NCBI RefSeq assembly: GCF_009725205.1
Contig: NZ_WNZY01000011.1
Span: forward strand, 1-64,000
Direction of reading: 5' to 3'
DNA length: 64,000 nucleotides
Source: Paenibacillus timonensis
GTDB lineage: Bacteria > Bacillota > Bacilli > Paenibacillales > Paenibacillaceae
Shown here: positions 53,830 through 61,637 of the stretch, piece by piece
How the letters are laid out: every line of letters begins with the position of its first letter
How positions within the stretch are numbered: position 1 is the stretch's first letter
Notes under the pieces: model-generated
What the model was told of the DNA's origin: nothing
The model's input: only the letters and a program-made list of their open reading frames with translations
Database searches by the model: none
Made by a program: the position numbers and the translations under genes

Positions 53830-54075
53830 ATGAAACCTGCTGGTGTGGTCCGTAAAGTGGATCAACTCGGGAGAATCGTGTTACCCAAGTCGCTTCGCAA
53901 GAGATATCAAATGAACGAGGGAGATCCCGTCGAGATTTTGGTGCAAGGGGATCACATCATTTTGGAGCGTTACCGGCCGAAATGTGTTTTCTGCGGATCG
54001 ATGGAAGGCGTGAGCGATTTCAAAGAGCGTTCCATTTGCAATCAATGCCTGGTCGAAATGAGCCAACTGTCCTAG
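53830..54075 (+). CDS. AbrB-like transition-state regulator with C-terminal zinc-finger-like motif
   Basis: An 81-residue protein. Residues 1-50 are the AbrB/SpoVT swapped-hairpin DNA-binding domain (MKPAGVVRKVDQLGRIVLPK, RYQMNEGDPVEILVQGDHII). The C-terminus has CVFCGS ... ICNQCL, a C-x2-C/C-x2-C pair instead of the usual AbrB multimerisation domain. AGGAGAGG lies about 11 nt before the ATG. It is likely a growth-phase regulator. The paired cysteines suggest zinc binding. Confidence 0.87.
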   Translation: MKPAGVVRKVDQLGRIVLPKSLRKRYQMNEGDPVEILVQGDHIILERYRPKCVFCGSMEGVSDFKERSICNQCLVEMSQLS

Positions 54076-54121
54076 ATCCATTTCAGGACGTTTGATACGT
54101 TTAGCAGCACCAGAGCACAAC

Positions 54122-54158
54122 AATAAATAAGCTTCCCTCGCGGGAAGCTTATTTATTT
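54122..54158. terminator. Bidirectional terminator after the AbrB-like gene
   Basis: AATAAATAAGCTTCCC, loop tcgc, GGGAAGCTTATTTATT: a 16-bp perfect palindrome with A and T tracts on both sides. Confidence 0.9.
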
Positions 54159-54327
54159 TGTCGGCTTGCGTCGATTTCTGTCTGACGCATGCACTAAGCG
54201 CAGGGGAGGATGATGGTTAGTCGGCCGATGCGTCGCAGAATGATTCTAGTGGAAGATGCCACCGACTGTGGCAGAACGTCTTTGTTGAGGGCCTCGAGGT
54301 TGAATGCAGCAGAGCCGCAGTCAGCGC

Positions 54328-54510
54328 TAACGGACCGTAGCGACCTTATTTGCCGATTTCCCGGTTACTTCCCGCTGTAACGGACTCCAGAGACCTTATC
54401 GGCACCTTCGAGCGGCGTTTGAGCCCTTTTTGTGCGAAATAAGGTCTCCTGGGTCCGTTAGAGTTTGGCGGATCCCAGAATGCGTGTAATAGCATCTCTG
54501 GTGTCCGTTA
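54328..54510. repeat. Four-unit array (TAACGGAC family)
   Basis: Units of about 23-26 bp: TAACGGACCGTAGCGACC at 54328, TAACGGACTCCAGAGACC at 54378, then inverted copies at 54435-54460 (GGTCTCCTGGGTCCGTTA end) and 54488-54510 (ATCTCTGGTGTCCGTTA end). Consensus TAACGGACNCCAGAGACC plus TTATTTG. Spacing is about 50, 57 and 53 bp. No ORF lies here. Confidence 0.85.
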
Positions 54511-54643
54511 GCTTAGGGACGGAGTATCGGAGCGTAGCTAGGAGCTACGAGAGCAACGGAAGGCCCGGCTGAATCCTAAGATTCGACGCCGAGCCTTCTA
54601 CATTGAACTACTTCGTGATGGGAAGCCGCCTTTTTGACTAACC
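54511..54643 (+). repeat. MITE-like repeat, tandem copy 1
   Basis: 133 bp, from GCTTAGGGACGGAGTATCGG to TTTTTGACTAACC, differing at only two positions from 54698-54830. It abuts the last unit of the TAACGGAC array. Confidence 0.88.
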
Positions 54644-54697
54644 GGTTCAATCTAAAGTCAAAAGGGAGGGTTTTCAGCACCGAGAAGGTTGGAAGAA

Positions 54698-54830
54698 GCT
54701 TAGGGACGGAGTAGCGGAGCGTAGCTAGGAGCTACGAGAGCAACGGAAGGCCCGGCTGAATCCTAAGATTCGACGCCGAGCCTTCTTCATTGAACTACTT
54801 CGTGATGGGAAGCCGCCTTTTTGACTAACC
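54698..54830 (+). repeat. MITE-like repeat, tandem copy 2
   Basis: Second 133-bp copy. The 54 bp between the copies include AAAGTCAAAAGGGAGGG and TTTTCAGCACCGAGAAGG, which correspond to the other end of the 2983-3150 element, so the pair is a tandem of full units with a shared junction. Confidence 0.88.
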
Positions 54831-54832
54831 TA

Positions 54833-54937
54833 TTAAAGGCCTTTGGTTTTATCTTCGTTATAGGCTGCAGTCAAAATCCCGCACAAAAACATAGCCAAAA
54901 CGATAGTAATAATCCAGAACGTTAAAGAGAATGACAA
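54833..54937 (-). CDS. 34-residue membrane peptide
   Basis: A TTG at 54937 (minus strand) with GGAGGTG 7 nt upstream opens 34 codons: MSFSLTFWIITIVLAMFLCG then ILTAAYNEDKTKGL. One transmembrane helix is followed by a charged C-terminal tail. TATAAT (54976-54971, minus) with a weak TTTATT -35 lies upstream. No family is recognised. The stop lies directly beside the tandem repeat. Confidence 0.6.
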   Translation of the reverse strand: MSFSLTFWIITIVLAMFLCGILTAAYNEDKTKGL

Positions 54938-55051
54938 AGCCGAACACCTCCACGTTGTACTCCTTATCCTATTATACCCGGCGATTGCCCAAAAATAAAT
55001 CCAAAATGTGAAATATTTCATAGACAAATCGATCGCGTGGAGGCGAAATGC

Positions 55052-56119
55052 TTATTTGAAAAACAAGAAATGAGTGGGCACTGGGCGAAGTGCGCCATCA
55101 GATGGTTTATTGATCACTCGGCCATTGACGACCAGGGTAGAAGAGCCACCCCCGTCCAAATTATAGGCATCCTGTACCCCCATCTTCCACAGTTTGTTCT
55201 GCAATTCTTCCAGTGTAGCACCGGAACGTCCCTTTTCGTTATCGCCGTCGACAACTAGCACAAGCAACTGATCATCCTTGTAATTCCCGATCACCGTACG
55301 CGGTGCGCGCAGCGGGGACGTCTTCCATTTTTGGGGGATCGGGAGTTTCACACCGTTCTGCAGCAGGATCGGCACGAAGGAGGCGCCGAACTTGGGCTGC
55401 AGCTTGTCGAGGCTCGCCTTGCTCTGAAACTTGCCGCCGACCAGTTGGCCCGACCGATTCACTCCAACAAAAAACAAATCCTTATATGTCGGCTCGAAGC
55501 CGTTAACGTACTGACCGTTCATGATCGTGGTGCTCAAAGGGTAGCGTTCCCCGCGAGAATCTGCAAATCCACCGGCATTAATACCAGCGACCGCGCCATG
55601 TCGCTGCACGGCTTGCTTCGTCGTCTCCGCCCCACCCACACGGTCCTTCCCTAACGTCATTTTCATGGCGTCCGGCGACTTGAGTCGGATCTTCATCGCA
55701 TACCCTCGATAAGTGCCAGGGTTAACCTTGTACAATTCGATGCGAATCATGTCACTTTGAATGGTCTCAAAGGGGGAACCTAACTTGGACGTAATACGTC
55801 GGTTATAAATGGATTCAGGACGAGTTGCCGTCGTTTTTGCCGTTTTGACGATGGTGCTCATCGTTTGGGTTGTTTTCTGGTAAAGTTCGGCCGTTTGGCG
55901 GATGGAGGAGATCGTCGTTTTGGCATCTTTCTCCGCCTTGGTTAATCCTTCCAAAATCGAAGCCGTGGTTTGGAAAACTTCAGCGTCATGCGTGATGGGA
56001 TGGGGAGCTCGGTTCCATTCGATGGCGGCTCCGCTGATGAAGAGTGCAATCAGCATTCCGATCAACGGGCCGGTAGTCAGCAGAAAAAAACGGTTGATTT
56101 GTTTGACCGGCGTAATCAT
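55052..56119 (-). CDS. Membrane-anchored phosphodiester glycosidase family protein (NAGPA-like)
   Basis: A 355-residue protein. One N-terminal transmembrane helix (FFLLTTGPLIGMLIALFISG), a helical stretch rich in T and K (about 45-105), then a NAGPA/DUF2233 domain: GAVAGINAGGFADSRGERYP, TSPLRAPRTVIGNYKDDQLL, and DAYNLDGGGSSTLVVNGRVIN with the conserved Asp-Gly-Gly. The family cleaves phosphodiester-linked sugars in wall or exopolysaccharide material. Its start overlaps the stop of the upstream gene by 4 bp, so the two are coupled. Confidence 0.9.
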   Translation of the reverse strand: MITPVKQINRFFLLTTGPLIGMLIALFISGAAIEWNRAPHPITHDAEVFQTTASILEGLTKAEKDAKTTISSIRQTAELYQKTTQTMSTIVKTAKTTATRPESIYNRRITSKLGSPFETIQSDMIRIELYKVNPGTYRGYAMKIRLKSPDAMKMTLGKDRVGGAETTKQAVQRHGAVAGINAGGFADSRGERYPLSTTIMNGQYVNGFEPTYKDLFFVGVNRSGQLVGGKFQSKASLDKLQPKFGASFVPILLQNGVKLPIPQKWKTSPLRAPRTVIGNYKDDQLLVLVVDGDNEKGRSGATLEELQNKLWKMGVQDAYNLDGGGSSTLVVNGRVINKPSDGALRPVPTHFLFFK

Positions 56120-56526
56120 TTGAGCAGGTCCATTTTTTTCTGAAGCGCGGCTAGCTGCTGCTTGACCTCGCTCAATTGCGAATACAATTTGTTGCTGTTA
56201 TCCGTTTTTTCGCTGCTGTTGTCTTTCGTGAATTCAAGCAATTCGTTGAACGCTTCCACCTTGCTTTGCAAATCCTTCACCTCGCCGGACAAAGCCGTTA
56301 GCTGAGCTGTATAATCCGCCTTCATTTGTTCGGCTTCACTTTGCCATTTGATGTCCAACTGGTCGATCATCGATTGCTTCAAATGATTGCTATACATGTA
56401 GGCCGCGGTAACCCCGGCGCCGATCAATAGGACCCAAATCAACAAGATCATGGCTACGGAAAGCCGCCGTGTCTTCCTGCTGCGACTCGTTTCGGTGACG
56501 GTTGCAGGTTCCGTAGAGTAAGACAT
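56116..56526 (-). CDS. Membrane protein with a coiled-coil tail, partner of the glycosidase
   Basis: A 136-residue protein. A basic N-terminus (SRSRKTRRLS) leads into one transmembrane helix (VAMILLIWVLLIGAGVTAAY), then an extracellular or cytoplasmic coiled coil (about 60-135; LTALSGEVKDLQSKVEAFNE, LYSQLSEVKQQLAALQKKM). No family is recognised. The ATGA overlap with the glycosidase gene and a similar topology suggest that the two products work together at the membrane. Confidence 0.75.
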   Translation of the reverse strand: MSYSTEPATVTETSRSRKTRRLSVAMILLIWVLLIGAGVTAAYMYSNHLKQSMIDQLDIKWQSEAEQMKADYTAQLTALSGEVKDLQSKVEAFNELLEFTKDNSSEKTDNSNKLYSQLSEVKQQLAALQKKMDLLK

Positions 56527-56724
56527 GGTAAATCACCTCATAAGTAATATTAAAAGTTGTCATGATGCAGTTTTCATTCTATCATGACGACACTAGGTTC
56601 GCAAAAATGATAGATTTGCCAATGATTCGTCAAAATCAGGCATGACGCGCAGTTAGGTCCCCATTGTCTGGGAAATTTGTCCTGAGGTACAATCGCTTAT
56701 ACAAGATGAAAGCGGGGTGTGCTT

Positions 56725-58095
56725 GTGGATACGGGTCTGGATATGTTGAAGCGCCGACTGCCGCCGGCTTTCGCCCGGGAAATCGAAGATCGGTTGCGGG
56801 AAGGGAACCTGATTTCGCTGGCTGGGCCGCATGGGAACGGAGTCGGAGCACGCCTGGATCAGGAATATAGCGTGGACAACAATGGGCAAGAGGGGGAGCC
56901 GGCGGAGCGCAGTGGGATTCGCACGCTGCTGGATTGGTTGGCTTCGGCATACGAAGAAGCCGAAGGCATTAGCAAGGAACCGCAGCAATGGATACTGGCC
57001 GAAAGCGCCGATGGGGCGCTTGACCTGCTGCTGCGGGCGTTGGTTCCCGGCGGCGGCACGGTGCTCGTTGAGACGCCGGCTGCACCGGAGGCGCTGGAGC
57101 TGATGCGCCGCCGCGGCATCCGGGCGGTCCCGGTGGACTGCGACCGGGACGGCATGCTGCCGGACGACCTGCGGCGGAAATGCGAGGCGGCCGGGGGGCG
57201 CCCGGCTATGGCGTATGTAACGCCGCATTACTCGAACCCGTCCGGCCGGGTGTGGAGCCGGCAGCGCAAGCTGGCACTGCTGGAGCTCAGCGAGCGGCTG
57301 GGTCTGCCGATCGTTATGGATGATACGGCGAGCTTGGTGCCGTTCGCCGAAGTGGGAGATCTGGTAACCGATAGCGAAGAGAAGGGAAGCAAGGATTTAC
57401 TGGAGCAGACGGCGGGGACAGAGTGTGAAGGTACGGCTAAGGAGATGGCGGGAACAGAAGTAGAGGACCTATCCAAGGATCTGAAAGAAAACGGGGGACA
57501 AGGGGACACGACGTCGCTGGATGTGCTGCGCCAGCAAGCGGGCCTATGGGGAGCCGAGATCGTCAGCCTCGGCTCTCTGGAACGGACGCTGACGCCGCAG
57601 CTGCCGCTGGCCTGGCTGCGCGGCGAAGCGAAAACGATGGAACGGCTGCGCCGCGTTCCATCGCTGGGCAGCTCCAGCGCCGCGGGGGCGGCCGTGGCCG
57701 AGCGAGCCGGGCGGCTCCACGCCTGGCTCGCCCAGCCGCCGGGGCGCGGGAGCGCCGCCGCCGCCGAGGCTGCGGCGGCGTATGCCGCGCGGCGCGCGCT
57801 CGCGCTGGAGCTGCTGCAGGCGCCCGCTTGGCGCGGCGCCTGCGTAGAAGACCCCGGCGGCGGGCTGTACCTCTGGCTGCGCCTGCCCGCCGGGGTCTCC
57901 AGCGAAGCGCTGCTGCGCGCTTCGCTGCTGGAAGACACAGCGTTCCTGCCGGGGACGCTGTGCTATGCCAAAGAGCCGGATGATCGCTTCATCCGGCTCA
58001 CCGTCGCCGCGCACGAACCGGCGCGGCTGCGCGAGGGTCTGGCGCGTCTCACCGCCGCCCTCGCCGAGTTCACGGCGCGCTCCGCGGACGAATGA
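56725..58095 (+). CDS. MocR-type aminotransferase-fold protein without HTH and without the PLP lysine
   Basis: About 456 residues. It resembles the fold-type I aminotransferase half of MocR/GntR regulators: YVTPHYSNPSGRVWSRQRKL, VMDDTASL, and GSLERTLTPQLPLAWLRG. In relatives the latter reads GSFSKTLAPGLRLGW, so the PLP-binding Lys is Arg287 here. The N-terminal winged helix is absent and a 60-residue E/T/G/K-rich insert (about 207-270) precedes the mutated motif. The C-terminal part is Ala- and Arg-rich and GC-richer than its neighbours. Start: GTG 56725 (GGGG 7 nt upstream) or GTG 56719. It is probably non-catalytic. Confidence 0.72.
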   Translation: MDTGLDMLKRRLPPAFAREIEDRLREGNLISLAGPHGNGVGARLDQEYSVDNNGQEGEPAERSGIRTLLDWLASAYEEAEGISKEPQQWILAESADGALDLLLRALVPGGGTVLVETPAAPEALELMRRRGIRAVPVDCDRDGMLPDDLRRKCEAAGGRPAMAYVTPHYSNPSGRVWSRQRKLALLELSERLGLPIVMDDTASLVPFAEVGDLVTDSEEKGSKDLLEQTAGTECEGTAKEMAGTEVEDLSKDLKENGGQGDTTSLDVLRQQAGLWGAEIVSLGSLERTLTPQLPLAWLRGEAKTMERLRRVPSLGSSSAAGAAVAERAGRLHAWLAQPPGRGSAAAAEAAAAYAARRALALELLQAPAWRGACVEDPGGGLYLWLRLPAGVSSEALLRASLLEDTAFLPGTLCYAKEPDDRFIRLTVAAHEPARLREGLARLTAALAEFTARSADE

Positions 58096-58129
58096 AGGCT
58101 GCCCGAATCGCAATAAGGGAGGTAGAACG

Positions 58130-58270
58130 ATGGCGACGTTATGGGCAATAGGGAAATTCGTTCTGTTTATGGCAGGCCTGGGTCTGGCCGTCTATGTGTA
58201 TCTGTTATTCATGAGAGGTCTGAATCAAATCCCGGAACCTAAAGATCAACGGGATAAAGATCAGAGCTGA
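58130..58270 (+). CDS. 46-residue membrane protein
   Basis: A 46-residue protein, MATLWAIGKFVLFMAGLGLA then VYVYLLFMRGLNQIPEPKDQ and a charged end. One transmembrane helix. AGGGAGGTAG lies 7 nt before ATG 58130, which makes it a credible gene. It follows the aminotransferase-fold gene by 34 bp and may share its transcript. The function is unknown. Confidence 0.75.
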   Translation: MATLWAIGKFVLFMAGLGLAVYVYLLFMRGLNQIPEPKDQRDKDQS

Positions 58271-58335
58271 GCGGGCCAAGGATTAATTCCATGGCTCTAG
58301 GATAGACCAGCGCACCGCCCTCATCCTGCCAGTTC

Positions 58336-59094
58336 CTAGAGGCGCTCCCCTTCCCGCTCCGCGGTCGCTGCTACCCTCCGCCACCCGTCAACGACGTGGG
58401 CGTACTGACGCAGCCCCTCTGCGCCGGCCGGCGTTAACGCGTAGCGCCCGCGGACGACGCGGCGGAACCAGCCGTAGTAATCGCGCTGCAGGATCGCGGC
58501 GGCCGTGCCGACGCCGCTGCGGTCACGCGCGTCCTTCGGCGACATCTCGCCGCCGCCCTCCTCGATGGCGAGCGCGATGCGCAGCGCCCGTTCGCGGTAG
58601 GCCGTCACCAGCTTGGTGCCGGTGCTGCCGCCAACGTTGTAGTCGCCGCTTCGTTCGTGGAACTCATGCAGCAGCTTCTCCGCCCGGCGTTTGACCACTT
58701 TCGGCCCCGGCGTGTACAAGGCCTCGTTCCCCGGCGCACACAGGATCTCCACGAAAGCGGGTTTTGTTTTATACCGAGTAACCGCGATCAGTCCCAGCCC
58801 CAGCCGGCGGCAAAGCAGCGTGATTTCGCTCCAACGCTGGTTGTGCGCCCCTTTTTTGGCGCGATTGCGTTCTACAGCCAAATACACCTCGGGGCTGAGG
58901 CGCTGGCGTTCCAAACCCTGCAGCAGCAGGGGAAGATTAAACGTCTTTTTCATTTCCACGATCAGCGGTTCATCGCTGCCCGGCCGAACGCCAACCAGGT
59001 CGCAATGCCGCACCTCGCTCTTGATCACATATCCTCGCTCCTCAAAAAAAGCCTTCAGCGGAGCGTACAATTCCGTCTCATGCTGTACCGCCAT
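58336..59094 (-). CDS. DUF2161-like PD-(D/E)XK phosphodiesterase-fold protein
   Basis: A 252-residue protein. The N-terminal part (residues 1-140) has RHCDLVGVRPGSDEPLIVEM then KKT, i.e. D-x(n)-ExK, a PD-(D/E)XK nuclease-like core, typical of DUF2161. The C-terminal part has RDRSGVGTAAAILQRDYYGWF and RRVVRGRYALTPAGAEGL, a winged-helix-like segment. ATG 59094 is chosen for the AAGGGGA site 6 nt upstream. No partner methylase is nearby, so it is not an obvious restriction enzyme. The biological role is unknown. Confidence 0.82.
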   Translation of the reverse strand: MAVQHETELYAPLKAFFEERGYVIKSEVRHCDLVGVRPGSDEPLIVEMKKTFNLPLLLQGLERQRLSPEVYLAVERNRAKKGAHNQRWSEITLLCRRLGLGLIAVTRYKTKPAFVEILCAPGNEALYTPGPKVVKRRAEKLLHEFHERSGDYNVGGSTGTKLVTAYRERALRIALAIEEGGGEMSPKDARDRSGVGTAAAILQRDYYGWFRRVVRGRYALTPAGAEGLRQYAHVVDGWRRVAATAEREGERL

Positions 59095-59323
59095 GACGAT
59101 CCCCTTTTCCTTCCCATGATCATGTAAAAAGTATATCACAAACCTCAATTCCTACTTTTTCCATCCGAATATTTTCGTCGGAAAAAAGGTCAACTTCTCC
59201 CATTCACGCGCATAGGTATGTAATACACTTTTTATCGTGGAAGCTCCATACACTGGTCAGGCAAGTTCTAAAGATCGGGGACGCGGGAGAACCCCCAAAG
59301 CGGGAGTACAGGAGGTACCTAAC

Positions 59324-61219
59324 ATGGACATTTTTGAGCGTTTAGCGGCTTACCGGGCGGAAAGCGACTCCTTGTCGTGGAGCGGCACATTTAAAGATTA
59401 TGTCGAACTGTTGGCCAAAGACCCTTCGCCGGCGATGACCGCCCATGCCCGGGTTTATGAAATGATTAAGTCCTATGGCATAGAAGAGGATGATGGCAGG
59501 AAAAGGTATAAATTTTTTGAACAAGAAATCTTCGGGCTCGATCGGGCCGTCGAAAAGCTGGTCGAGGAGTACTTTCACTCCGCCGCCCGCCGGCTCGACG
59601 TGCGCAAGCGGATCTTGCTGCTGATGGGACCGGTGAGCGGGGGCAAATCGACGCTGGTTACGCTGCTGAAGCGCGGACTCGAGAAGTTTTCTCGGACCGA
59701 TAAAGGGGCGGTGTACGCGATCGCGGGTTGCCCGATGCATGAGGACCCGCTTCACCTGGTTCCGCATGAGCTCCGTCCGGACGTGGAACGAACGCTGGGT
59801 GTCCGGATCGAAGGCAATTTATGCCCGATTTGCCAAATGAGGCTGAAGACGGAATACGGCGGCGACATCGAGAACGTCAAGGTCGAGCGGGTGCTCTTGT
59901 CCGAAGACGACCGCATTGGGATCGGCACATTCAGCCCGTCGGATCCGAAGTCGCAGGATATCGCCGATTTAACCGGCAGCATCGATTTTTCCACGATCAC
60001 GGAATACGGGTCGGAGTCCGATCCAAGGGCGTACCGCTTTGACGGCGAGCTGAACAAAGCCAACCGTGGTCTGATGGAGTTCCAGGAAATGTTGAAATGT
60101 GATGAGAAGTTTCTGTGGAACCTGCTGTCTCTGACGCAGGAGGGGAATTTCAAGGCGGGGCGGTTCGCGTTGATCTCGGCGGATGAGCTGATCATCGCGC
60201 ATACCAACGAAGCGGAGTATAAATCTTTTATTGCGAATAAGAAAAACGAAGCGTTGCAGTCGCGGATGATCGTCATGCCGATTCCCTATAACCTCAAGGT
60301 GTCGCAAGAGGAGAAAATTTACGCCAAGCTGATCGGCCAAAGCGATATGAGTCACATCCATATTGCCCCGCATGCCCTGAGGGCGGCAGCGATCTTCTCC
60401 ATCTTGACCCGGTTGAAGGAGACGAAGAAGCAAGGTGTCGATCTGGTGAAAAAAATGCGCCTCTACGACGGCGAAGAGGTCGAGGGCTACAAAGACGCCG
60501 ATTTGAAGGAGCTGCAAAACGAGTACCTGGAGGAGGGCATGTCCGGCGTCGATCCGCGGTATGTCATCAACCGGATTTCCAGCGCGCTGATTAAGCAGGA
60601 TTTGCATTGCATGGGCGCCTTGGATATTTTGCGGGCCATTAAGGACGGCCTGGACCAGCATGCTTCGATCACGAAGGAAGAACGCGAGCGCTACCTGAAC
60701 TTTATCAGCATTGCCCGTAAGGAATATGATGAGCTCGCCAAAAAAGAAGTACAAAAAGCGTTCGTTTACTCGTTCGAGGAATCGGCGCGCACCTTGTTCG
60801 AGAACTACCTCGACAATATCGAGGCGTTCTGCAACTGGACGAAAATCCGCGATCCGCTCACCGATGAGGAGATGGATCCCGACGAGCGGCTGATGCGCTC
60901 GATCGAAGAGCAAATCGGCATCTCGGAAAACGCCAAAAAGGCGTTCAGAGAGGAAATCCTGATCCGCATCTCCGCGTACTCGCGCAAAGGGCGGAAATTC
61001 GAATATAATCACCACGACCGGCTGCGGGAAGCGATCGAGAAGAAGCTGTTCGCCGATCTCAAGGACATCGTGAAGATCACGACCTCGACCAAAACGCCGG
61101 ACGAAAACCAACTTAAACGCATCAACGAGGTCAGCAAGCGGCTGATCGACGAGCATGGCTACTGCCCGGTTTGCGCCAACGAGCTGCTGCGGTATGTGGG
61201 CAGTTTGTTAAACCGGTAA
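59324..61219 (+). CDS. prkA: PrkA AAA+ serine protein kinase/protease, sporulation-associated
   Basis: A 631-residue PrkA/YeaG. The N-terminal AAA+ domain has Walker A GPVSGGKSTLVTLLKRG, IAGCPMHEDPLHL and CPICQMRLKTEYGGD, and the family signature EFQEMLKCDEKFLWNLLSLTQ; the C-terminal part is the kinase-like domain. In Bacillus it supports sporulation (family knowledge). ATG 59324 has GGAGGTACC 5-8 nt upstream. It is separated from spoVR, its usual functional partner, by two unrelated genes and an array of repeats. A terminator follows. Confidence 0.94.
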   Translation: MDIFERLAAYRAESDSLSWSGTFKDYVELLAKDPSPAMTAHARVYEMIKSYGIEEDDGRKRYKFFEQEIFGLDRAVEKLVEEYFHSAARRLDVRKRILLLMGPVSGGKSTLVTLLKRGLEKFSRTDKGAVYAIAGCPMHEDPLHLVPHELRPDVERTLGVRIEGNLCPICQMRLKTEYGGDIENVKVERVLLSEDDRIGIGTFSPSDPKSQDIADLTGSIDFSTITEYGSESDPRAYRFDGELNKANRGLMEFQEMLKCDEKFLWNLLSLTQEGNFKAGRFALISADELIIAHTNEAEYKSFIANKKNEALQSRMIVMPIPYNLKVSQEEKIYAKLIGQSDMSHIHIAPHALRAAAIFSILTRLKETKKQGVDLVKKMRLYDGEEVEGYKDADLKELQNEYLEEGMSGVDPRYVINRISSALIKQDLHCMGALDILRAIKDGLDQHASITKEERERYLNFISIARKEYDELAKKEVQKAFVYSFEESARTLFENYLDNIEAFCNWTKIRDPLTDEEMDPDERLMRSIEEQIGISENAKKAFREEILIRISAYSRKGRKFEYNHHDRLREAIEKKLFADLKDIVKITTSTKTPDENQLKRINEVSKRLIDEHGYCPVCANELLRYVGSLLNR

Positions 61220-61237
61220 TAAGTTGAAAAGGTTAAG

Positions 61238-61265
61238 GTGGAGGGGAAACCCTCCCCTTTTTTTT
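61238..61265 (+). terminator. Terminator of prkA
   Basis: GGAGGG, gaaa-type loop, CCCTCC, then a long T run. Confidence 0.88.
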
Positions 61266-61309
61266 GCGTTATTTGCTATGCCCAGCGCGTCTCCAACCGA
61301 CGTGTCGAG

Positions 61310-61500
61310 TTTAACTGGATTTTCTACCGTTAATTTGGAGCTGGGTTCACCGTTTCAGTAAATTAACTGGAAAAAGCACCTCTAATTTCGCGTAATTCCC
61401 GCTAAACCCGTGAAACCGCCGGAATTAACGTCACTTTTTACAGTTAATCGTCCGTCAAACGTTGAACTACCTAAATTAACAGTAGGTTTTACAGTTAATT
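61310..61500. repeat. Four-unit array (TTAACTG/CAGTTAA family)
   Basis: Units at 61310-61334, 61361-61387, 61423-61448 and 61474-61500. The first two begin TTAACTGGA and the last two end TTTTACAGTTAAT, so pairs 1-2 and 3-4 are opposed. Unit 4 is itself an imperfect palindrome (AATTAACAGTA ... TTTTACAGTTAATT). Spacing is about 52, 62 and 51 bp. The 61266-61630 gap has no credible ORF. Confidence 0.82.
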
Positions 61501-61637
61501 CTCCGGCATTGGGGAGGAATGGATCCCTTGCCCATATTCCAAATTCTGAATTTTGAATTCACTATCGTCTCGCCTCACCGCCCTCTAGGTATCCGCATAC
61601 GATAACTTGAACTTGAAACCTTGGAGGCGAATAACGA

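Noticed and set aside
54328-54510. CRISPR array
   Set aside because: Regular spacing of about 50 bp resembles repeat plus spacer, but the units are imperfect, only four, and the last two are inverted; no cas gene is near. The same applies to arrays A and C.
58336-59094. Restriction endonuclease
   Set aside because: It has a PD-(D/E)XK-like core, but there is no methylase or specificity gene beside it and it looks like a DUF2161 protein, a widespread housekeeping-type family.
59969-61156. 395-codon minus-strand frame
   Set aside because: Shadow of prkA; the translated sequence mirrors the sense codon bias and shows no family features.
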